A program made the position numbers and the translations under genes. This document shows, piece by piece, positions 5,578-11,397 of a stretch of 11,963 nt of DNA. The stretch comes from Holosporaceae bacterium (GTDB lineage: Bacteria; Pseudomonadota; Alphaproteobacteria; UBA3830). The stretch lies in the NCBI GenBank assembly GCA_031284345.1, contig JAITAC010000061.1, positions 1 to 11,963 of the forward strand. Reading direction: 5' to 3'. The first letter of the stretch is position 1; each line of letters starts with the position of its first letter. The notes beneath the pieces are model-generated. The model searched no databases. It was not told where the DNA came from and was given only the letters and a program-made list of their open reading frames with translations.

Positions 5578-7201
5578 TTTCAAACCTCAGAGGACGTGGA
5601 TCCGACGAAAATTTTTCATATATTTTTTGGTCTGCTTTATGGTGCATTTTTGATTTATTTCTTAAGATTGTTGCTTTCAGGAAAATTACCAATTCCGTTA
5701 CTTCGGTATTTTTTTCTCGTGATCCGGTTATGAAATCGACTGGAGTATTTTCCATATGTGGTATACCTTTTCTGCTGTTCAGTGATTTTTCCTGCATTAG
5801 TCCTCCCATTACGGCGATTTGTCCGGACTTTAGTCGCAGCACCGAATCCAATTCGCGCACATCCACGATGGGGATTTTCTGCATTTGGATTTGTGGAGAT
5901 CCTAGCGTATTATTTCCTTGTGCGGAATAGTTATGAAACAAAAACGGCACTTCTTTGTAGTTGGCTATTTTGGATATGGTCGGACGCAAAGTCAGCAGGA
6001 TGGTATTATTTTTTCTATCGATGGAGGGCTGCACGGTCATTACCAATCCGATGGGGATAGTTTTCACATTTGCCGAGAGCAGATCTGTGTTTAGGGCGTC
6101 GGATCTGGAGCTGCTGTATTGTTTTTGAAATTCTGGCATATAGATCACTTCGTTTTGGGCGACCTTAAAGACGGCCGAGTGGTTATTGAGCACGGTAATT
6201 CTCGGACTGGACAGCGTTTTTACGGCTCCGAATCCTTCCAGAAATTTAGAAATTAGGCTTATGCCGTCGGAATTAACGCCAATGGAGAAGAGTCCATCTC
6301 CGCTGTATTTTTGATCGACGATATTGTGACCTTTTCGCATAATGCTCCAATTGACGCCGCTTTTAAATTCGTCTTTCAGGTTGATTTCCAGGATTTTTGC
6401 TTCGATGAGTACTTGTGCTTCAGACATTTCTTTCAGTAACCCCAGATAATTTTGGATTTCTTCGTGTTTTTCCTGTGTGGTGCAGACGGTTATCAGTCCT
6501 CCTTGGCGATGGACGGTGACGAAGTTTCCGTCGGCGTTTCCGACTATGGCTTTTAGGGTTGATTCCAATTCCATCCAGAAATCATTGCGGGTGGTGCTTG
6601 TGACGGAGCTGCTGGAGCCGTTCGTCTTGGAGGCGTTGCTTGACGAGGACTCGGGGGTTAGGGAAAATCCGGACACGTCTCCGGAAAATATGTCTGTTGC
6701 AATCGACATGGAGCTTTTGGTGTCCCGCAATATGTTCAAGGAGGAAATGTTATAGGTCTGCAGTGTGGGAGAATTATATTCTATTTTTACGGAATTTCCC
6801 CGGAGGCTATACTTGAAATTCAAACTGCTGCAGATATCTTTTAGTATGTCCAGAAAAGGTCTATCTTTGGCCGAAAATGAAATATTTCCCATGACGTCTT
6901 GAGCAATAAAAATATTTACGCCCGCCAGGTTTGCCATTTGCACAAGGACGTTCCGCAGCTGCATATTTTCCGTGACCGATATGGAAATATTTCGGTAAAA
7001 ATTTTGACTTATTTCTTCGTTTTTGGGAGTTTCATCTAAATCGGCTTCGTCCGAAAGATTCAGGTCCTGCAGGTAATCGTCGAAGGGAGTAGCCAAGAAG
7101 TCGAAGGCCTTGTGATCCATTCCTTTTTGCTGTGGAACTCTGGCTTCGTCAACTCTACTGCAGCTTAGTAGCAGCGTACATCCGATTAATACCCGAAACA
7201 T
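5543..7201 (-). CDS. Outer-membrane secretin of the PilQ/MshL type (lipoprotein)
   Basis: 552 residues; the ATG follows GGGAG with 7 nt spacing. Residues 1-14 form a lipoprotein signal (L-L-L-S-C, lipid-modified Cys14), as in MshL-like and some other secretins. Residues about 74-142 fit the STN/N0 domain, and residues 205-260 the secretin short domain. A Ser-rich linker lies at 185-203. The secretin core (about 262-514) shows L-S-S-P-R-I-T-V-L-N-N (330-340), A-V-F-K-V, V-M-T-V-Q-P-S-I, L-K-S-G-Q-I-A-V-M-G-G-L-M (457-469), and the closing T-E-L-V-I-F-L-K-A-T-I (502-512). It would form the multimeric outer-membrane gate for a type IV pilus or type II-like secretion system. It is the first gene of an operon with two prepilin genes. 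The MSHA-type (MshL) subgroup is my best reading; a symbol needs a phylogeny. Confidence 0.88.
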   Translation of the reverse strand: MFRVLIGCTLLLSCSRVDEARVPQQKGMDHKAFDFLATPFDDYLQDLNLSDEADLDETPKNEEISQNFYRNISISVTENMQLRNVLVQMANLAGVNIFIAQDVMGNISFSAKDRPFLDILKDICSSLNFKYSLRGNSVKIEYNSPTLQTYNISSLNILRDTKSSMSIATDIFSGDVSGFSLTPESSSSNASKTNGSSSSVTSTTRNDFWMELESTLKAIVGNADGNFVTVHRQGGLITVCTTQEKHEEIQNYLGLLKEMSEAQVLIEAKILEINLKDEFKSGVNWSIMRKGHNIVDQKYSGDGLFSIGVNSDGISLISKFLEGFGAVKTLSSPRITVLNNHSAVFKVAQNEVIYMPEFQKQYSSSRSDALNTDLLSANVKTIPIGLVMTVQPSIDRKNNTILLTLRPTISKIANYKEVPFLFHNYSAQGNNTLGSPQIQMQKIPIVDVRELDSVLRLKSGQIAVMGGLMQEKSLNSRKGIPHMENTPVDFITGSREKNTEVTELVIFLKATILRNKSKMHHKADQKIYEKFSSDPRPLRFENDTTTQKQIKK

Positions 7202-7227
7202 TCAAGATCTCCCAATTAATTAAATTT

Positions 7228-7256
7228 ATTATAATATTGTCGTAATGAATTGTACA
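7228..7256 (-). promoter_or_regulatory. Candidate sigma70 promoter for the secretin-prepilin operon
   Basis: Reading the minus strand, TGTACA (7256-7251, four of six matches to TTGACA) and a perfect TATAAT (7233-7228) are 17 nt apart. The start of transcription would fall near 7221, about 20 nt before the secretin ATG. Confidence 0.55.
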
Positions 7257-7310
7257 GAAATATATACTAAAAATTTTTTGTATGCCAAGAAAAAAAAGCG
7301 GCATTTTGGC

Positions 7311-7339
7311 TTTACAAAACAACAATTTTCGCGTATAAT
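7311..7339 (+). promoter_or_regulatory. Candidate sigma70 promoter for the SPFH protein gene
   Basis: TTTACA (7311-7316, five of six matches) and a perfect TATAAT (7334-7339) are separated by exactly 17 nt, about 40 nt before the ATG at 7380. It lies inside the longer frame that would begin at 7245, which argues for the later start. Confidence 0.7.
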
Positions 7340-7379
7340 AATTTTGTCGCAAATTTTAAATAATATGGAGGAGAAAAGC

Positions 7380-8303
7380 ATGTTTAGTGGATTTTTGATA
7401 TTTTGCGTTTGTATAGCAATTATTATATTTTTGAGTTCATTTTTTACGGTGCAGCAGCAGAGTTGTGCTGTTATTGAGAGATTGGGGAAATTTCACCGCA
7501 TTGTTCATCCGGGATTAAGGTGGAAGATTCCATTTTTGGATAAAATTGTCGCTCGTTTAACATTTCGGATACTTCAGCTGGACGTGGCCGTAGAGACAAA
7601 AACCAAAGACAATGTTTTTGTGAATGTAGTGATTGCAGTTCAATATGTTATTCTTCGGGACAAGATTTATGAGGCTTGCTATGTGCTGTCGGATCCGGAG
7701 TATCAGATCAAAGCTTTTGTGTTCGATTTGGTGCGGGCTCAGGTGCCGAAATTGGTGCTGGACGACGTATTCTCCAAAAAAGATGACATAGCCGATGCCG
7801 TCAAGGCGGATTTGGAGAAACCCATGTCGGAATTCGGATACGGCATCATAAAAGCGTTGGTTACGGACATAAATCCCGATAAAAATGTCAAAGCCGCCAT
7901 GAATGAAATCAATACGGCACAGCGGTTGCGAGTGGCCGCCACCGAGAAAGGCGAAGCCGATAAAATACTAAAAGTAAAACAAGCCGAAGCCGAAGCTGAA
8001 GCCAGCATACTTCATGGAAAGGGTATCGCCGGCCAAAGGCAGGCCATAATCGAAGGATTGGGACAATCTGTGGATGAATTCGTGCGCCAGATACCCTCTA
8101 CCAATGCCCAAAGTGTCATGGAGATGGTCCTGCTGATACAATATATAGACACATTGAAAGAAATAGGTGGCACTTCAAAATCTAATGTAGTCTTTGTTTC
8201 TCATTCTCCTGGAGGAATTTCTGCCATTGGCGATCACGTTCGGGAAACTATATTTGCATCTGCTAATTTAGAAAAAAACCCGGGTAAAAATACAATTGAA
8301 TAA
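7380..8303 (+). CDS. SPFH/Band 7 (stomatin/prohibitin-like) membrane protein
   Basis: 307 residues from the ATG at 7380, which has GGAGGAG (7367-7373) with 6 nt spacing; a frame from 7245 would add 45 residues lying across a good promoter, so I reject it. Residues 4-23 form an N-terminal membrane helix. The Band 7 domain follows (about 24-200), with A-V-I-E-R-L-G-K-F (30-38), H-P-G-L-R-W-K-I-P-F (43-52) and V-E-T-K-T-K-D-N-V-F-V (71-81), the last typical of the HIR-like stomatin subgroup. Residues 178-212 are an Ala/Glu/Lys-rich coiled coil that drives oligomerisation in this family. The Q-I-P-S segment sits at 237-240. Family members form ring-like membrane scaffolds, often with a protease or NfeD partner; none is next to it here. 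Parts of a decayed second copy lie at 9722-10153. The exact cellular role is not evident. Confidence 0.88.
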   Translation: MFSGFLIFCVCIAIIIFLSSFFTVQQQSCAVIERLGKFHRIVHPGLRWKIPFLDKIVARLTFRILQLDVAVETKTKDNVFVNVVIAVQYVILRDKIYEACYVLSDPEYQIKAFVFDLVRAQVPKLVLDDVFSKKDDIADAVKADLEKPMSEFGYGIIKALVTDINPDKNVKAAMNEINTAQRLRVAATEKGEADKILKVKQAEAEAEASILHGKGIAGQRQAIIEGLGQSVDEFVRQIPSTNAQSVMEMVLLIQYIDTLKEIGGTSKSNVVFVSHSPGGISAIGDHVRETIFASANLEKNPGKNTIE

Positions 8304-8340
8304 AATTTGTGGAAAATTTGAAAAAAGATTGAAAAAAAAC

Positions 8341-8369
8341 TTGACTTCATTTGTATCTAGTGGCATAAT
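8341..8369 (+). promoter_or_regulatory. Sigma70-type promoter of the first secreted-paralog gene
   Basis: TTGACT (8341-8346) and CATAAT (8364-8369) are 17 nt apart. The same TTGACTTCA start and the same spacing recur before the second paralog (10184-10212), so the pair is supported by conservation as well as by consensus. The start of transcription would be near 8376, leaving a leader of about 280 nt. Confidence 0.65.
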
Positions 8370-8375
8370 AGGAAC

Positions 8376-8657
8376 TATTGCATGACTGATTTTTTTACGA
8401 TTGATTTGTCGAATTTGCAATTGCTGCAATTGCACCATAATTCGCTGTGGCACTTAAGCTTATTCTGTAAAAAATACCTCATTATGCAATGGCTTTGTGA
8501 AAGAGGGAAAATACCAGGATGATAATTAGCCATATTCCTTAATTGTTTTTGGCATTTTTTGGGAATCTCAAATTTTTGCGATTTCAAAGATTGGAAAAAA
8601 TTATAAATGAACATGGTTATTGTCCTTGTATAGTTTTAGACAAAAAGGAGAAATAGA
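8376..8657 (+). other. Long untranslated leader of the first secreted-paralog gene
   Basis: About 280 nt lie between the likely transcription start and the ATG at 8658. I find no gene here with a good start signal. It holds a tandem pair of TGCAATTGC palindromes (8416-8434), several A- and T-rich runs, and a TATAGT sequence at about 8624-8629 that might serve as a second, closer promoter. The last 30 nt before the ATG resemble those before the second paralog. I recognise no riboswitch. Confidence 0.35.
8416..8434 (+). repeat. Tandem palindromic motif TGCAATTGC x2
   Basis: TGCAATTGC at 8416-8424 is repeated directly at 8425-8433. Each copy contains the self-complementary GCAATTGC. It lies about 40 nt after the predicted transcription start, a place where a repressor dimer or an RNA structure could act. 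Confidence 0.4.
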
Positions 8658-9707
8658 ATGGGAAACTCGAAAATGAAAGCACTGATGCTGGCCGGCATCA
8701 TTGGCGCTGCGAACCTAGGCGCGTTCCACGTTATGGCGCAAGAACAGCAAAGCGAAGAAAGCGCTTCTGGGCCAGATAGCTCTTTTGAAGATAGTTTTAA
8801 GGATACAGCCTATAGTGCTAGAGATACAATTAAAAAAGGAGTTTTGGACGTTAGAGATTCAGCACTTAGAGGATTCGCCAAGCGCCTTGACGCAGCCTCA
8901 CAGCAAGCACGGGAGCAATCAATTGCTTTTGACCAAGGTACCATCACAATTGAAGAGAATACAACTCACGCCATTGATGATCTTATTGCCGTAGTAAATT
9001 TGAAGACCTGTGCACCAGCTACTCTTAGCGATTCGGCTCAGCGTGTATTCAACACCGCCTACGACAAAGATGGAAGATTTATCCTAAAAATCAGAGCGCT
9101 TCTGCAGGGGAAACTGGACAAAACGGAAAAAGAGCATGCGCAAACCTGTCTCAACCTATTATCAGCTACGAAGCCAATTCCATCGGGGTCTAGTGCTACT
9201 CACGAGCTGTTTTTGGCTATTATAGGAGCAATGGGCGGCGCTCAAGATACCAAAAATGCCAAAAAAGGCCTTAAGGAACTCGACTATATTAGTACCACCA
9301 ATAAGGAAACAAAGGGATATTTTGAAGCATTCCATGGTACTACGGATCCGGTAGTTAGAACTCAATTTGCAACAAATATATACGAAGGATACCTGAAAAA
9401 ATACGCTCGATACTCAGGACATGGAATACGTAAGGGATCCATGAGAATATTAATAGAAGATGTATTGAATGAATTTTTAGCTGGAGGTAATGCCCAGAAA
9501 CAGACAACCTTGTCTGAGCTGTGTGATGTGATCAGTGCAAACATAGCTGCCAAAGCAGGCCGCATAATGAAATCTGATGGCCAAACGGTTGATTTCCAAT
9601 TGCTCCTACATTATATCGGGAAAAGAGTACCAGCTGTACAAGAAGCTCTGGATGCTAGTACAGATAGCGGTAGTGCTGCAGATGCCGCCGCGGAGCCAGC
9701 GCTTTAA
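8658..9707 (+). CDS. Secreted paralog family protein A, unknown function
   Basis: 349 residues; ATG with GGAG at 8647-8650, spacing 7, as in both paralogs. The N-terminus is a Sec signal peptide: Lys6 and Lys8, hydrophobic L-M-L-A-G-I-I-G-A (9-17), likely cut after Ala27 (V-M-A, then Q-E). Residues 30-85 are a charged helical stretch absent from paralog B. Shared with B are I-E-E-N-T-T (98-103), a Y-x-K-D-G-x-F block (135-141), a H-x-L-F-L-A block (182-187), A-F-H (224-226), and the best-kept part at 241-275 with I-Y-E, G-H-G-I/Y-G-V, G-S and L-x-E-x-V-L-x-x-F-L-A. The C-terminus is Ala/Ser-rich. No catalytic motif is visible and I know no matching family. The stop lies a few bases before the start of a decayed SPFH gene copy. 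Likely periplasmic, surface or released; function unknown. Confidence 0.8.
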   Translation: MGNSKMKALMLAGIIGAANLGAFHVMAQEQQSEESASGPDSSFEDSFKDTAYSARDTIKKGVLDVRDSALRGFAKRLDAASQQAREQSIAFDQGTITIEENTTHAIDDLIAVVNLKTCAPATLSDSAQRVFNTAYDKDGRFILKIRALLQGKLDKTEKEHAQTCLNLLSATKPIPSGSSATHELFLAIIGAMGGAQDTKNAKKGLKELDYISTTNKETKGYFEAFHGTTDPVVRTQFATNIYEGYLKKYARYSGHGIRKGSMRILIEDVLNEFLAGGNAQKQTTLSELCDVISANIAAKAGRIMKSDGQTVDFQLLLHYIGKRVPAVQEALDASTDSGSAADAAAEPAL

Positions 9708-9738
9708 ATAACTAAGTTTAGTCTGGCCTAGCCGTAGA

Positions 9739-9773
9739 AACAAAAACCAAAGGCATTGTCTTTGGTTTTTGTT
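9739..9773 (+). terminator. Perfect 14-bp hairpin, possible terminator of paralog A
   Basis: AACAAAAACCAAAG (9739-9752) and its exact reverse complement (9760-9773) flank a 7-nt loop, 31 nt after the stop of the first paralog. The right arm is T-rich (CTTTGGTTTTTGTT), so the hairpin resembles an A/U-type intrinsic terminator, though no further T-run follows. It lies within the SPFH relic and seems to have arisen from it by a templated insertion. Confidence 0.5.
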
Positions 9774-9795
9774 ATGGTTGCGCTTCTCTTATGGG

Positions 9796-9905
9796 CATAT
9801 TACGCCAGATCCCATCTCTGATTTGCCGTTGTCGACGGGCAGCGACTGGTACAGTACGCGTTCCGCAAGTTGTTTGGATAATTCAAAATGGGATCTGGTA
9901 TAATG
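9796..9905. repeat. Inverted-repeat-bounded segment of about 110 nt
   Basis: CCAGATCCCAT (9805-9815) and its exact reverse complement ATGGGATCTGG (9888-9898) face each other, and the match extends outward imperfectly (CATATTACG against TATAATG). The enclosed part is unlike its surroundings, with more G and C. It could be a small non-autonomous element inserted in the relic. No target-site duplication is clear. Confidence 0.4.
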
Positions 9906-10183
9906 ATCCGCGCCGCAATATTTAAAAATACCACCCAGAAACTTATAAAACTGAAAAACCGCCACATGCATCAATGGATTCCAGTATCTGTTTGGTGGCA
10001 ATCGTTCGTTTACAATTTTCGACTTCCGAAATTACTCAATTTTAAAATTCAAATTAATAAATATAGTCATTCTCCAAGAGAATTTTTGCAATTAGAAATC
10101 ATATGTGCGAAATAACATTTTCATCTGCTAGTCTAGAAAAAACTTTGGATTAGAAAAAAAATAATAAAAAAAGCGAGAAAAAC

Positions 10184-10212
10184 TTGACTTCACTATTATC
10201 GAATACTATATA
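10184..10212 (+). promoter_or_regulatory. Sigma70-type promoter of the second secreted-paralog gene
   Basis: TTGACT (10184-10189) and TATATA (10207-10212) are 17 nt apart. The AACTTGACTTCA context is shared with the first paralog's promoter. The leader to the ATG at 10357 would be about 140 nt. This promoter probably also serves the third paralog, which has no visible promoter of its own. Confidence 0.65.
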
Positions 10213-10226
10213 TAAGTCGTTGCGTA

Positions 10227-10254
10227 GTTAATTTTCCCAAGTTAATTTTGCCAA
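10227..10254 (+). repeat. 14-nt tandem repeat in the leader of paralog B
   Basis: GTTAATTTTCCCAA (10227-10240) is followed at once by GTTAATTTTGCCAA (10241-10254), one mismatch. It sits just after the predicted transcription start. It may be a regulatory site pair or a recent slip duplication. Confidence 0.5.
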
Positions 10255-10301
10255 GTCTTCAAGGTTCGCAATTACATTGTGACTCCATGAGGTGTTTTAG
10301 C

Positions 10302-10318
10302 TTATCTTGCGAAGATAA
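10302..10318 (+). other. Short hairpin in the leader of paralog B
   Basis: TTATCTT (10302-10308) and AAGATAA (10312-10318) form a perfect 7-bp stem with a 3-nt GCG loop, about 28 nt before the GGAG ribosome-binding site. It has no T-run after it, so it is more likely a leader structure than a terminator. Confidence 0.35.
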
Positions 10319-10356
10319 TAACTATTATACATTTTTAGAAAAAAAGGAGAAATAAA

Positions 10357-11337
10357 ATGAGAAATTCGAGAAAAATGAAAATGCTGATGCTGGCCGGCGT
10401 CATTGGAGCTATGAACGTGAATATATCCCACGCCTTGATTGACGGTATTCAGAAAAAAATATCGTCACAGTTAAACGCAAGATCTGAGAGGGCGGTAACG
10501 ATAGCACAGGAACAGGCACTAGCATATCATAAGGATATCATACAAATTGAAGAAAACACAACAGTAGCTATTAGAAACCTTATTAGTTTGGTACAACAAA
10601 AAATGCCAGCTCTTTTTGCCGCTGCGGTAAATAATATATACACTGCAGCCTACGGTAAAGATGGGAGTTTCATGGTAAAAATCAGACCACTTCTGGAAAA
10701 AGAATTGGCACAAGTGAAGAAAGATATTGCACAATCGTGTATTTTGCAACTATCACAAAAGTTCCCAACCAAACCATTTCAAACAGCGGCTCACATGTTG
10801 TTTTTGGCCTCTGTAAAATCAGTAGCCGATACGCAAAAACTAAACTGTAGCATTAGTGAAAATATCACAAAAGCCTCTAATGAGCTTCAGTCTATTGATG
10901 CTATAAACGAAAATGCAATGCAGCATTTGGACGCCTTTCATCTTTCTTCCTATCCGTATGCTCAAACTCTATTTGCAAAAACCATATACGAAGATATCTT
11001 CCTGCAGCAATACGGACAACACAAAGGATATGGAGTGGTCTATGGATCCATCAAAATACTATTCGAAGGCGTATTGGATAAGTTCCTTGCTGCACATTCC
11101 TCTGAAGAAGGTGCTCTTACTTTATTTTACTTGAATGCAGCAATCGATAGTATCGCGCTACAAAAACATAACGATGAGTATAAAAAGGTTGATTTTCAAT
11201 TATGCCGGCTTTATCTCATGGGAAAAAAGAAGGACGCTCCTAATAGCATAGATTTTCTATCTTCTATAAATCCCGCGATTATGAGTATCGTAGGAGATAA
11301 TCCTGCTATAACTGCTGACGATGACGTCCAAAAATAG
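10357..11337 (+). CDS. Secreted paralog family protein B, unknown function
   Basis: 326 residues; ATG with GGAG at 10346-10349, spacing 7. The signal peptide resembles that of paralog A (R-N-S-R-K-M-K, then M-L-M-L-A-G-V-I-G-A) and is likely cut after Ala26 (S-H-A, then L-I-D). It lacks the roughly 40-residue charged insert of A. Family motifs are I-E-E-N-T-T (64-69), Y-G-K-D-G-S-F (99-105), H-M-L-F-L-A (146-151), L-D-A-F-H (191-195), I-Y-E (210-212), G-Y-G-V-V-Y-G-S-I-K-I-L-F (224-236) and V-L-D-K-F-L-A (239-245), then V-D-F-Q-L nearer the end. It seems mainly helical, with few Cys and no visible catalytic pattern. The third paralog starts 60 nt downstream with no clear terminator between, so the two are probably one transcript. 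The origin by duplication is strongly supported; the function is unknown. Confidence 0.8.
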   Translation: MRNSRKMKMLMLAGVIGAMNVNISHALIDGIQKKISSQLNARSERAVTIAQEQALAYHKDIIQIEENTTVAIRNLISLVQQKMPALFAAAVNNIYTAAYGKDGSFMVKIRPLLEKELAQVKKDIAQSCILQLSQKFPTKPFQTAAHMLFLASVKSVADTQKLNCSISENITKASNELQSIDAINENAMQHLDAFHLSSYPYAQTLFAKTIYEDIFLQQYGQHKGYGVVYGSIKILFEGVLDKFLAAHSSEEGALTLFYLNAAIDSIALQKHNDEYKKVDFQLCRLYLMGKKKDAPNSIDFLSSINPAIMSIVGDNPAITADDDVQK

Positions 11338-11397
11338 ACATATGTAATTGAAAAAAAAAGAAAAAAAATAATTTTTAAAACAATTTGGAGAAAAAAA

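Larger units (their letters stand above)
9722..10153 (+). pseudogene. Decayed, internally deleted copy of the SPFH/Band 7 gene
   Basis: Two parts match the intact gene at 7380-8303. The left part (about 9731-9759) matches 7587-7616 with few mismatches and reads A-V-E-T-K-T-K in the family frame. A weaker match near 9803-9830 reads R-Q-I-P-S, as in intact residues 236-240. The right part (10068-10153) matches 8201-8303: it reads S-H-S-P, then after a 1-nt frameshift H-M-C-E-I-T-F-S-S-A-S-L-E-K, against H-V-R-E-T-I-F-A-S-A-N-L-E-K in the intact protein, and ends in TAG. Most of the middle is missing or unrecognisable and no start remains, so this is a relic, not a gene. Similarity continues past the stop into the promoter of the next gene. 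The two ends are convincing by eye; the middle is inference. Confidence 0.7.

Noticed and set aside
7245..7379. 45-residue N-terminal extension of the SPFH protein
   Set aside because: It would lie across a strong sigma70-type promoter and has no good ribosome-binding site, while GGAGGAG sits just before the ATG at 7380, and the family begins with the membrane helix there.
8375..8614. Minus-strand frame of 79 codons in the leader of paralog A
   Set aside because: No start signal, no recognisable motif, and it lies opposite the predicted leader. I treat it as chance in AT-rich DNA.
9789..10001. Minus-strand frame of 70 codons in the gap between paralogs A and B
   Set aside because: No convincing ribosome-binding site or recognised domain. 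It crosses the inverted-repeat segment and the decayed SPFH copy, so it is more likely chance or a scrap of an inserted element.
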